From positions 1 to 55,644 of the forward strand of contig CANGZD010000008.1 of NCBI GenBank assembly GCA_947458875.1: a stretch of 55,644 nucleotides of DNA. The letters run 5' to 3'. Below, piece after piece: positions 16,620 through 24,387 of this stretch (the stretch's first letter is position 1; the number at the start of each line of letters is the position of its first letter). The translations under genes were made by a program, and so were the position numbers. Origin of the DNA: Sphingobacteriaceae bacterium. GTDB lineage: Bacteria > Bacteroidota > Bacteroidia > Sphingobacteriales > Sphingobacteriaceae. The notes below the pieces were generated by a model. The model was not told where the DNA came from. It worked only from the letters and a program-made list of their open reading frames with translations, and ran no database searches.

Positions 16620-18023
16620 TTAAAGTGTATATCGGTTGATAATATCGATGATGATCTTGTTTTCTTGCAGCTGAGGCAGGTATTCGAACAGGATGTAATG
16701 TTTATCAGGATCGCAGCTGAGCGCTAATTCCAGAAAACGTATCGCCTCGTTGTATTGGCCATCAGCAAAAAGATAGGCCACCATCCGGTAGTATAATTCG
16801 GCCGCATCTGGATTGGTTTTGATGCCTTCGGCGATGATTTCAATGGCTTCGGTCAGTTTCTGCTGTTCAAACATGATAGACGAATAGTCGAGCCAGGCGT
16901 CAACGTCTACCGGGTTCAACTCTACCACCTTTTCGTAAGCTTGCTCCGATTCTTCGAGTTGTTTCAGTTTATAATTGGCATCGGCAATGGCAAACCAGAA
17001 GTCCGGATTTTTTTGATCTAATTCCAGTGCTTTTTTATAAAAATGAAGTGATTCAAAATAACGCTCTTCAAAGTCGAGCGTAACTCCAATGCCAAACCAA
17101 GCATCGGCTTGTTCCGGATCCATTTTTACCGCTTTCTTATAATATTTTCTGGCCTCATCCATGTGCTCCAGTTTCTCGTAACATTCTCCAATGGCACAGT
17201 AGGTGTCGGCACTGGGAGGTTCGTACTCAAACGTTTGCTTGTATACCTCAATAGCATCGAGGTAGCGGTCTAAGTGAACCAATGAGTTGCCCTTGTTAAA
17301 GTAGGCCGAAGCAAAATTTTCTTTAATCAGGATGGCATAATCATAAGCATCAATCGCCTTTTCATAAAAACAGAGTTTGTTAAAGGCGTTTCCTAAATTA
17401 TACCAGGCCGCATAAGAATAGGGCTCGGTATCGATGTATTGCTGATAAAAAGCAATGCTTTCTTCCTGCTTATCGAGTACATCGTAACAAAAAGCCAGTT
17501 CATACAGCGCCTCCTGATTTTCCATATTGTTTTCGAGGCAAAGCTTGAGGTATCTTACTGCCGATTCGTAGTCGGACATATTCTGATAAACATAGGCCAT
17601 GTGTAACAAGATCTCATCCTTGTTTTCTGTTATTCGAAGCGCCTTTTCATAATTTTCGAGGGCTTCAGTATGGCGCTCCAAACCTTCGAAAATATTACCT
17701 CTTAAAGTATAAATATCAGGCTCTGAGGGTTCCAGACTTTCTGCTTTATCTAGTGACTTGAAGGCCAACTCCAGACGGTTGGTTACCAGGAATAACTGTG
17801 CTTGTTTAATTAAAAATACGGCAGCAAAGGGATGCTGGCTAAGGGCATAATCTACCACCTGCAAGGCTTTCACCGGATCACTTTTTTCTAAATAATAATC
17901 GATGATGTTCTCGAATGCCTGTGCATCAAAAAAATATTGATCCTGATTCCGGATCATTTCTTCATAGCGTTCTACTGAAAATTTTGGATCTTCAGAAAAA
18001 TCGAACTCGAAATTCTCTTCCAT
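16620..18023 (-). CDS. Tetratricopeptide-repeat protein
   Basis: A 467-residue protein made almost wholly of TPR units, about twelve 34-residue helix pairs; examples are YTLRGNIFEGLERHTEALEN, AWYNLGNAFNKLCFYEKAID and AWFGIGVTLDFEERYFESLH. The first 20 residues are acidic (EENFEFDFSEDPKF). There is no signal peptide or membrane segment, so it is cytoplasmic. TPR proteins act as protein-protein scaffolds; no partner is evident beyond its place 56 bp before comA-like, aroE and gldD. Confidence 0.93.
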   Translation of the reverse strand: MEENFEFDFSEDPKFSVERYEEMIRNQDQYFFDAQAFENIIDYYLEKSDPVKALQVVDYALSQHPFAAVFLIKQAQLFLVTNRLELAFKSLDKAESLEPSEPDIYTLRGNIFEGLERHTEALENYEKALRITENKDEILLHMAYVYQNMSDYESAVRYLKLCLENNMENQEALYELAFCYDVLDKQEESIAFYQQYIDTEPYSYAAWYNLGNAFNKLCFYEKAIDAYDYAILIKENFASAYFNKGNSLVHLDRYLDAIEVYKQTFEYEPPSADTYCAIGECYEKLEHMDEARKYYKKAVKMDPEQADAWFGIGVTLDFEERYFESLHFYKKALELDQKNPDFWFAIADANYKLKQLEESEQAYEKVVELNPVDVDAWLDYSSIMFEQQKLTEAIEIIAEGIKTNPDAAELYYRMVAYLFADGQYNEAIRFLELALSCDPDKHYILFEYLPQLQENKIIIDIINRYTL

Positions 18024-18206
18024 TTCTCAATAATAAAATAAGAGACCTTGTTTAATAGCAATCGCCCAAATACCCTGCCAAGCAATTAATGTTTGTCAAA
18101 TTAATTTAAAATGCCGGCTTTATTTGCATTAAGTTTTCAACATCTCCACTCCTTGATTTCGGCTAATTATTTATGGTGTACAGCGTATAGGCTGCATTGG
18201 AAATAT

Positions 18207-18214
18207 TAACTTTG
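18207..18214 (+). promoter_or_regulatory. Candidate -7 element for the aldehyde dehydrogenase
   Basis: TAACTTTG, an exact TAnnTTTG match 14 bp before the ATG. No TTG at the standard spacing. Confidence 0.45.
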
Positions 18215-18228
18215 TAAAAACGTACGTT

Positions 18229-19767
18229 ATGCAAACAGACATCCAAGCTATCCTAAAAAACTTAGGTATTGAAGCCTTGAATCCCTCCTGGAGCACCGGG
18301 CAAATTTGGGGCAAAGCCAATCCATCATCTTCAAAGTCAAGTCATTCGCCTGTTGATGGAAATACCATTGCGGCCTTTACTCCTGCAAATGCCGATGAAT
18401 ACCGCCATGTGATTGAAGTGGCCCAAAAGGGATTTCTGGAATGGCGCAAGGTGCCTGCTCCAAAGCGTGGGGAAGTGGTTCGTCAACTTGGGGAAGAATT
18501 GCGTAAGCATAAGGCTGATTTAGGAAAATTGGTTTCGTACGAAATGGGTAAGAGCCTGCAGGAAGGATTGGGTGAAGTGCAGGAAATGATCGACATATGC
18601 GATTTTGCAGTTGGATTATCTCGTCAGCTATATGGTTTGAGCATGCATTCTGAGCGTCCTTCGCACCGTATGTATGAACAATGGCATCCACTCGGTATTG
18701 TAGGTATTATTTCTGCCTTTAACTTTCCGGTAGCGGTTTGGAGTTGGAACAGTGCCATTGCCTGGGTTTGTGGAGATGTATGTGTGTGGAAACCGAGTTC
18801 GAAAACACCTTTATGTGCCATTGCATGTCAGCATATTATTGCAAAAGTATTTAAAGCGAATGGGGTGCCCGAGGGAGTGAGTTGCCTGGTATTGGGTAAT
18901 GCAGCGGGCGATTTAATGAATCAGGATCCTCAAATTCCATTGGTTTCCTTTACCGGATCAACCAGAGTAGGCCGCATGGTTTCTGCTGCAGTTGCATCAC
19001 GTTTTGGCCGAACCATTCTTGAACTGGGTGGAAACAATGCCATTATTATTTCTAAGGATGCTGATTTGGATATGTCATTAATTGGCTGTGTTTTTGGTGC
19101 TGTGGGTACTGCCGGACAGCGTTGTACAAGTACCCGCCGTTTGATCATCCATGAAAGTGTATATGATGCTTTTACCCAAAAATTAGTCAAGGCCTATCAG
19201 CAATTGCGTATTGGTAATCCACTCGATGAAACTAATCACGTAGGTCCGCTTATTGACCGGGCTGCGGTAGATATTTACCTGGATGCCATTAAAAAGTGTA
19301 AAGAAGAAGGTGGAGAATTCTTGGTTGAAGGTGGCGTTTTATCTGGTGCCGGTTACGAGTCGGGCTGTTATGTAAAGCCTTGTATAGCTGCTGTAAATCC
19401 TGATTTTGACATTGTTCGCGAAGAAACCTTTGCACCAATTTTATATGTGATGAAGTATAAAACGCTCGAAGAAGCCATTGCTATTCAAAACGACGTTCCT
19501 CAGGGGCTTTCTTCGGCTATTATGACCCTCAATTTGCGTGAAGCAGAACGTTTTCTTTCAGCGGAAGGATCTGACTGCGGAATCGCGAATGTAAACATTG
19601 GTACTTCGGGAGCTGAAATAGGTGGTGCTTTTGGTGGTGAAAAAGAAACGGGAGGTGGCCGTGAGTCGGGCTCAGACGCTTGGAAAGCATACATGCGCCG
19701 CCAAACCAATACCATCAATTATTCTACAGCATTACCACTGGCACAAGGAATTAAATTTGATCTATAA
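18229..19767 (+). CDS. ALDH7-type aldehyde dehydrogenase (alpha-aminoadipic semialdehyde)
   Basis: NAD-dependent aldehyde dehydrogenase of 512 residues. The catalytic Cys is in TAGQRCTSTRR and the general-base Glu in ILELGGNNAI; ISAFNFPVAVWSWN and VWKPSSKTPL are the cofactor-site blocks in the ALDH7A1 form. ALDH7 members oxidise alpha-aminoadipic semialdehyde (piperidine-6-carboxylate) in lysine breakdown. The gene stands alone between divergent and convergent neighbours, so substrate assignment rests on the family signature only. A 7-bp-stem hairpin follows. Confidence 0.9.
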   Translation: MQTDIQAILKNLGIEALNPSWSTGQIWGKANPSSSKSSHSPVDGNTIAAFTPANADEYRHVIEVAQKGFLEWRKVPAPKRGEVVRQLGEELRKHKADLGKLVSYEMGKSLQEGLGEVQEMIDICDFAVGLSRQLYGLSMHSERPSHRMYEQWHPLGIVGIISAFNFPVAVWSWNSAIAWVCGDVCVWKPSSKTPLCAIACQHIIAKVFKANGVPEGVSCLVLGNAAGDLMNQDPQIPLVSFTGSTRVGRMVSAAVASRFGRTILELGGNNAIIISKDADLDMSLIGCVFGAVGTAGQRCTSTRRLIIHESVYDAFTQKLVKAYQQLRIGNPLDETNHVGPLIDRAAVDIYLDAIKKCKEEGGEFLVEGGVLSGAGYESGCYVKPCIAAVNPDFDIVREETFAPILYVMKYKTLEEAIAIQNDVPQGLSSAIMTLNLREAERFLSAEGSDCGIANVNIGTSGAEIGGAFGGEKETGGGRESGSDAWKAYMRRQTNTINYSTALPLAQGIKFDL

Positions 19768-19773
19768 TTAAAC

Positions 19774-19807
19774 AGCCCAGGCTTCAGAAGAAACACTGGG
19801 CTATTTT
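19774..19807 (+). terminator. Hairpin after aldehyde dehydrogenase
   Basis: AGCCCAG (19774-19780) pairs with CTGGGCT (19796-19802) with a 15-nt loop and a short T run (ATTTTGTTTT). Moderate terminator. Confidence 0.6.
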
Positions 19808-19834
19808 GTTTTCAATTTGGACCCTTTCGGGAGA

Positions 19835-20098
19835 TTATTTCTTACGCCATGGATCGGGCTCTGGATCTGGATCTGCAGTGGGATCTACATCTGGTTTAGG
19901 AAGCGGGTAAAATGTTCGATCTAAAATCATGGTAGCAGGATCTGAGCTGGATCCATTGTTGTATTGTTTATCTGCCGTTCTAGTTTGTAAGCCCTCGGTA
20001 TTTAAGGATTTGGGGTTTAATGCTTCCTTTTTGCAGGAACTAACTAACAATTGTGCAGATAAGCCGCTCATTAGTAAATAGATAATGCCATTTTTCAT
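19835..20098 (-). CDS. Small proline/aspartate-rich lipoprotein, unknown
   Basis: An 87-residue product with a signal peptide and a good lipobox (LLVSSC, followed by KKE). The C-terminal tail is rich in Pro and Asp (DVDPTADPDPEPDP) and likely unstructured. I recognise no family. The upstream 150 bp are extremely AT-rich. It lies between the convergent aldehyde dehydrogenase and the 3' end of the response regulator gene, on the regulator's strand. Confidence 0.6.
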   Translation of the reverse strand: MKNGIIYLLMSGLSAQLLVSSCKKEALNPKSLNTEGLQTRTADKQYNNGSSSDPATMILDRTFYPLPKPDVDPTADPDPEPDPWRKK

Positions 20099-20248
20099 AT
20101 AAGCAATTGGTTTAATGTTCTACCAATTGAAGTTAGGTTATTTAATTCTATAATAAATAATTAAATTCAAAATAAATATAATTATCAATTATTTGGCTTA
20201 ATAATTGCTTATTAAGAAATAAATAAAATTATTAACAGATTATTGTAG

Positions 20249-20968
20249 CTAATTTGGAGTGTTTTTTTGAGCGCTTCCTTGCACCAGGAGTTTATAGCCA
20301 CGTCCATGAACATTGATAATTTCTACCTGAGGATCTGCTTTGAGATATTTCCTTAATTTACTTAAGAACACATCCATGCTCCTGCCGTTGAAGTAATTAT
20401 CATCGTGCCAGATCGCTAAGAGTGCCTCTTCTCTAGTCAATACATCGTTTTGTTTAAGGCAAAGCAAGCGCAAGAGTTCTGCTTCTTTGGTGCTTAGTTT
20501 TTGATGTTCCTGGTTGAGAGAAATTAATTGTGCCTGAAAATCGAAGAAGAACTTTCCAATTTGGAATTGACTTTGTGGTTCGGGCGATTCGCTCGCTTCG
20601 GGAGCAGCCCGTTTTAACAAAGCTTTGATCCGTAAGAGGAGTTCTTCAATCCTAAATGGCTTCGTAATGTAGTCGTCTCCGCCCAATTCGAAGGCCATTG
20701 TTTTGTCTTCGATCATGGTTTTGGCAGTAGCAAAAATGATCGGCACCTGTTCATTAATTTTCCGGATATCTTTCCCAAGGGAAAAGCCGTCTTTTTTGGG
20801 CATCATCACATCTAGTATACAGATGTCGAACTTCTCTTTGGTAAAGGCCTTGAGACCCTCTTCGCCATTGGTACACAATACCACCTCATATTTACCTTTT
20901 AGTTGCAGGTAATCTTGCAATAACAGCCCTAAGTTGGGATCGTCTTCTACTAAAAGAATTTTTTTCAT
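20249..20968 (-). CDS. OmpR-family response regulator, RprY-like
   Basis: A 239-residue regulator with an N-terminal receiver domain (KKILLVEDDPNLG acidic pocket, phospho-acceptor Asp in CILDVMMPKKDG, Lys in GGDDYITKPF) and a C-terminal OmpR/PhoB winged helix (LSTKEAELLRLLCLKQNDVL, SMDVFLSKLRKYL, INVHGRGYKL). Its ATG overlaps the kinase stop by 4 bp, so the two are translationally coupled. In Bacteroidota such pairs are called RprXY. It binds DNA; triple TTAACAA repeats beside the kinase start are a candidate target. Confidence 0.94.
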   Translation of the reverse strand: MKKILLVEDDPNLGLLLQDYLQLKGKYEVVLCTNGEEGLKAFTKEKFDICILDVMMPKKDGFSLGKDIRKINEQVPIIFATAKTMIEDKTMAFELGGDDYITKPFRIEELLLRIKALLKRAAPEASESPEPQSQFQIGKFFFDFQAQLISLNQEHQKLSTKEAELLRLLCLKQNDVLTREEALLAIWHDDNYFNGRSMDVFLSKLRKYLKADPQVEIINVHGRGYKLLVQGSAQKNTPN

Positions 20969-22779
20969 GCGAGTGGCAAACTGATTTCAAATACCGAACC
21001 CCTATCTTTTTCACTTTTCACCTTTATTTGACCTTTGAGTTGTTTAATGATGGTGTTCACGTAGCTCAAGCCGAGGCCAAACCCTTTCACATCGTGCAAA
21101 TTACCGGTGGGTATTCTGTAAAACTGCTCAAATATTTTGGAAAGTTGATCACGATTCATGCCAATTCCATTGTCTTTTACTTTGATAATCAGGTTTGAAC
21201 CAACATTCAGTGTACTCAGCTCAATCTCTGGATGCTTGCTGCTGTATTTAAGGGCATTGTCGAGCAGGTTGAACAAGACGTTAGATAAATGTAATTCATC
21301 GCCCAAAATCAGGTCATTTTTAGCGTCCAGCATCAATTTGATTTCAGCCCCGTACTTCTGGAACTGCAGGCTCATGCTATCTGCTACGGCCATTATCAGA
21401 TCATGAACTGCAATTTCTTTTTGCTCGATTTTGAGGTTTTCTTTCTCAATACGGGCAATATTCAACACCCTTTCTATGTGGTTACCTAAACGAATATTTT
21501 CATCATAAATGATATTAGCCAATTTGTCAATCCGACTTTGATCTTTACTTACTTCCGCATCTTTTAGGGCTTCGCTGGCAATCATGATGGTAGCCACCGG
21601 AGTTTTAAACTCGTGGGTCATGTTATTGATGAAATCGGTTTTCATCTCAGAAATCTTTTTTTGTTGCAGAATCATTTGTAGTGTATATCCAAAAGAGAAC
21701 AGCAAAACCAACAATAGCCCTCCGGATAAAGTAAGGATCAGGCTCATGTTGGAGAGGATGTATTTGTTCTTATCGGGGAAACTGATGAGCAACCAACCGG
21801 CTTCCCGGAGCATTTCTTTTGGGAAAAGCTGCACCTTGTAGGTATTTGCTTCATTGAAGAGCGCCGCATTACTGGCCTTCCTAAAAATGACTGAGTCTGC
21901 ATCGCCCGTCTTAACCAGATAGGAAAAATCACTCCCGATACCCTTATTGTTAAATTCGTTTTTTAGAAGAGAATCGAGTAGCAGGGGCTGAATTCTTTTT
22001 TTCAGGGGCACTGCACGTTGATTTAATTCTTGCGCCAAATCCTGAATCAGATCTTTCTTCTGTTCCTCTGCAGAATCAAGGAGTTGTTTCACATATCTGA
22101 TCTGATATTTTTCTTTTTCTTCTTTTAATACCTCCGGTGAGATATTTTTTAAGTCGGGACGGGCTAGGGTAATTATACGCGGCCCCGTTTGCGGATCGAA
22201 TACCACATATTTTTTAACGGAATCTGCTTTATTGTTTTTAATCTTCTTGGTGTTTTGTTGATAGGCCTGAGGTACAGCTCTGGTAAGCGTTTGTTGGTGT
22301 AAACGACCAAAGGCATCTTCATATTGAAAAACTTCAACTTGAAAATTAGGACTGATCTCAGGGGAATAAGCCTCCTCTTCATTTCCTGCATAGGCCAATA
22401 CCAAAGGATATTTAGAACGAATCAAGCTATCACGAATATTGAAAAGGCTGTCCGCTTTGCTTTGTTGTTGTTTTAAAAATGCAGCATAATCAGTTTTCTG
22501 TTTTCGCTGTTTTATTTGTACTAATTGATAGGAGGCTTTTTTTTCTTGAATCTGACGATTCACCTTTTGAGTGTCTACCGCCTTGTTGAGCAAAAAGTTG
22601 AAAGCATCTTGTTTTTCGAGTTTTTGAACCACATTGGTTAAGGACTCGTTCACGCTTTGATCAAAAAGTTGTGACTTAAGCTGATAAGATTGGCGGATAA
22701 AGTACCATTGAACAGCCAATACGCCCAGTAAGGCAAATGACATCAGACCGATGATCAATAAGATACTTTTCCTTTTCAT
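20965..22779 (-). CDS. Membrane sensor histidine kinase, RprX-like
   Basis: A 604-residue kinase. TM1 covers about residues 6-27 and TM2 about 345-368 (LILTLSGGLLLVLLFSFGYT), enclosing a long periplasmic sensor rich in Lys/Gln helices. The cytoplasmic part has the H box (FINNMTHEFKTPVATIM, phospho-accepting His) and an ATPase with N, G1 (KDNGIGM) and G2 (KGFGLGLSYV) boxes. It has no HAMP motif I can point to. The gene is the first of the kinase-regulator pair and is divergent from the secreted protein at 22898. Confidence 0.94.
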   Translation of the reverse strand: MKRKSILLIIGLMSFALLGVLAVQWYFIRQSYQLKSQLFDQSVNESLTNVVQKLEKQDAFNFLLNKAVDTQKVNRQIQEKKASYQLVQIKQRKQKTDYAAFLKQQQSKADSLFNIRDSLIRSKYPLVLAYAGNEEEAYSPEISPNFQVEVFQYEDAFGRLHQQTLTRAVPQAYQQNTKKIKNNKADSVKKYVVFDPQTGPRIITLARPDLKNISPEVLKEEKEKYQIRYVKQLLDSAEEQKKDLIQDLAQELNQRAVPLKKRIQPLLLDSLLKNEFNNKGIGSDFSYLVKTGDADSVIFRKASNAALFNEANTYKVQLFPKEMLREAGWLLISFPDKNKYILSNMSLILTLSGGLLLVLLFSFGYTLQMILQQKKISEMKTDFINNMTHEFKTPVATIMIASEALKDAEVSKDQSRIDKLANIIYDENIRLGNHIERVLNIARIEKENLKIEQKEIAVHDLIMAVADSMSLQFQKYGAEIKLMLDAKNDLILGDELHLSNVLFNLLDNALKYSSKHPEIELSTLNVGSNLIIKVKDNGIGMNRDQLSKIFEQFYRIPTGNLHDVKGFGLGLSYVNTIIKQLKGQIKVKSEKDRGSVFEISLPLA

Positions 22780-22785
22780 GCTCTA

Positions 22786-22814
22786 CAAAATTATTCAAAG
22801 CCCCTGGCTGGCAA
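22786..22814 (-). promoter_or_regulatory. Candidate promoter for the RprX-like kinase
   Basis: Minus strand: TTG at 22814-22812, 18 bp, then TAATTTTG at 22793-22786, 6 bp before the ATG. Spacing is slightly short of the usual 19-21, and the mRNA would be nearly leaderless. Confidence 0.45.
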
Positions 22815-22820
22815 CATCTT

Positions 22821-22848
22821 TTAACAATTTTTAACAAAGCCTTAACAA
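22821..22848. promoter_or_regulatory. Three TTAACAA repeats, candidate regulator-binding site
   Basis: TTAACAA at 22821, 22831 and 22842, steps of 10 and 11 bp, one helical turn apart. They lie between the divergent kinase and secreted-protein genes, just upstream of both candidate promoters. OmpR-family regulators bind such tandem direct repeats. Binding by the adjacent regulator is inferred. Confidence 0.55.
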
Positions 22849-22868
22849 AATAATAGTTGCAGCCCGCT

Positions 22869-22876
22869 TAGTTTTG
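22869..22876 (+). promoter_or_regulatory. Candidate -7 element for the secreted protein
   Basis: TAGTTTTG, an exact TAnnTTTG match 21 bp before the ATG at 22898 and 20 bp after the last TTAACAA repeat. Confidence 0.55.
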
Positions 22877-22897
22877 ACCATACTAAAATTTAAATCG

Positions 22898-23875
22898 ATG
22901 AAAAAATACTTACACACCCCATTCAGCTTCATTTTTACAATAGTACTGGTTGTTGTACTTGGGGCTAAACCCAATCAAAGCCTTGCTCAAGAAAATAAGG
23001 TGGTCAGAAAATCTATCATCATTAAGAATGGCGATACCATTATTAACGGCCAAAATCTCAAAGATGCGAGCAGATCTGAGAGAAAAAAACTGGTGAAAGA
23101 GTTAGAAGGCATACGTTTAGGCCAGTTCAACCATGAACCTCCCCATCCGCCGGAGTCTCCCACTGAGTCGCAAGTAATTATTCGCAAGAAAAAAGACGGT
23201 GAACCAGAGCAAATTATTGTTAAAAGATTAAATGCTCCCAAAGTAATGATATTGAAGGATGGCGAAACGTTGTTATCAGACAGGCATGCAGAAATAGACA
23301 GCATGATTTTCCGCTTAGATTCCAATCAACTTAAAAATATGCAATTCCAGGTTGAAAAGTTGGACGGCAAATTAAAGATCATGGGTGATGATTCTTCATT
23401 TGACCTTTTTGTACCTACACCCGATTTGCCTAATGGACCTCATTTACCAATGATGAAGCGTATTCATGTTCGTACTAATGAAGAAAATGAGAAAAACTCA
23501 CAAAACTTTTCTTATTCCAGTACCGATAAGGATGGGATTAGCAACCGCCTACATATTCGATTGATGGAATCCGCAAATGAGTCTGTTGCCAAAATCACCG
23601 GTTCAGAAAAGGCTAACAACAACTTAATGGTGGACGATTTGAATATTTTCCCCAGCTTTTCTACCGGTAAAATCAATGTGACTTTCAGCTTGAAATCGAA
23701 AGGAGCCTTGGAGGTAAAAATCATGGACAACAACCTCCAGCCTGTTTTTTCAGATAAGCAGCCCAACTTTAACGAGAGTTATTACAAGTCATTTACTTTA
23801 CCTAAAAACGGGATCTATTACTTGGTGCTGAACCAAGGTGCTAATTGGTGGATTAAGAAAATGATTAAAGAATAA
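22898..23875 (+). CDS. Secreted protein with T9SS-like C-terminal domain, unknown
   Basis: A 325-residue exported protein. The start is placed at ATG 22898 (MKKYLHTPFSFIF) because the longer frame begins with TTG and this ATG opens a signal peptide ending SLAQ. The middle is charged and low in recognisable domains (IIRKKKDGEPEQIIVKRL). The last 75 residues resemble a type A C-terminal sorting domain of type IX secretion: NIFPSFSTGKINVTFSL, then LPKNGIYYLVLNQG and a Lys-rich end. The usual YPNP is replaced by FPSF. Function unknown; it is divergent from the RprX-like kinase and may be controlled by that pair. Confidence 0.75.
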   Translation: MKKYLHTPFSFIFTIVLVVVLGAKPNQSLAQENKVVRKSIIIKNGDTIINGQNLKDASRSERKKLVKELEGIRLGQFNHEPPHPPESPTESQVIIRKKKDGEPEQIIVKRLNAPKVMILKDGETLLSDRHAEIDSMIFRLDSNQLKNMQFQVEKLDGKLKIMGDDSSFDLFVPTPDLPNGPHLPMMKRIHVRTNEENEKNSQNFSYSSTDKDGISNRLHIRLMESANESVAKITGSEKANNNLMVDDLNIFPSFSTGKINVTFSLKSKGALEVKIMDNNLQPVFSDKQPNFNESYYKSFTLPKNGIYYLVLNQGANWWIKKMIKE

Positions 23876-23892
23876 TAAATTGGTTTGTAACG

Positions 23893-23929
23893 AAAAAAGC
23901 CCCTAGATGTATATCAGGGGCTTTTTTGT
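23893..23929. terminator. Bidirectional intrinsic terminator
   Basis: AAAAAAGCCCCT (23893-23904) pairs with AGGGGCTTTTTT (23916-23927). It separates the convergent secreted-protein and DUF3127 genes and works on both strands. Confidence 0.93.
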
Positions 23930-23946
23930 TTTATAATTGGTTTGGT

Positions 23947-24318
23947 TTAGAAAGGCAAATCGCTGTCTTCTTCGCCCGGTGCCGCAGCTATATCAACCGG
24001 TGGGGCGTATGCAGGGCTAGCAGGAGCCGACTCAGCACCTCCTAAAATATTTAATCGCCAAACAGAAAGGGTGTTGAAGTATTGAGTTTTTCCATTTTTA
24101 TCGGTCCATGGGCGGCCTCTCAAATTAAAAAAAACTTCTACCTGATCACCTACTTTCACTTGATCAAACAAGTTCACTTTGTCTTGAATGGCTTCCATTT
24201 TAATAAACTCCGGGTAAGTCGGATTTTCAGCATATTCAACAACGATCTCTCGTTTTTTAAACTTCTCACTCACTGTAATCACCTCTCCAACCTCATGTAC
24301 TTTTCCTTTAATATCCAT
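23947..24318 (-). CDS. DUF3127 protein with SSB-like acidic C-terminal tail
   Basis: A 123-residue protein that begins MDIKGKVHEVGEVITVSEKF and contains FDQVKVGDQVEVFFNLRGR and TQYFNTLSVWRL, the pattern of the Bacteroidota DUF3127 family, whose fold resembles an OB domain. After an Ala/Pro linker the last residues are EEDSDLPF. Single-stranded DNA-binding proteins end in nearly the same tip (DDDIPF), which recruits replication and repair proteins. A role at single-stranded nucleic acid is inferred from this; nothing else in the region supports it. Confidence 0.8.
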   Translation of the reverse strand: MDIKGKVHEVGEVITVSEKFKKREIVVEYAENPTYPEFIKMEAIQDKVNLFDQVKVGDQVEVFFNLRGRPWTDKNGKTQYFNTLSVWRLNILGGAESAPASPAYAPPVDIAAAPGEEDSDLPF

Positions 24319-24387
24319 GATTTACTATTTTATAATCTAACTAAACTCAAATCTCCATATTTTAATTGATTAACTTCGCAAAATATC

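Noticed and set aside
20099-20248. Replication origin or other function of the AT-rich gap
   Set aside because: No DnaA-box cluster or repeats found; it is simply AT-rich intergenic sequence.
22874-22897. Upstream TTG start for the secreted protein
   Set aside because: The ATG at 22898 directly opens the signal peptide, and the TTG lies within the TAGTTTTG promoter element.
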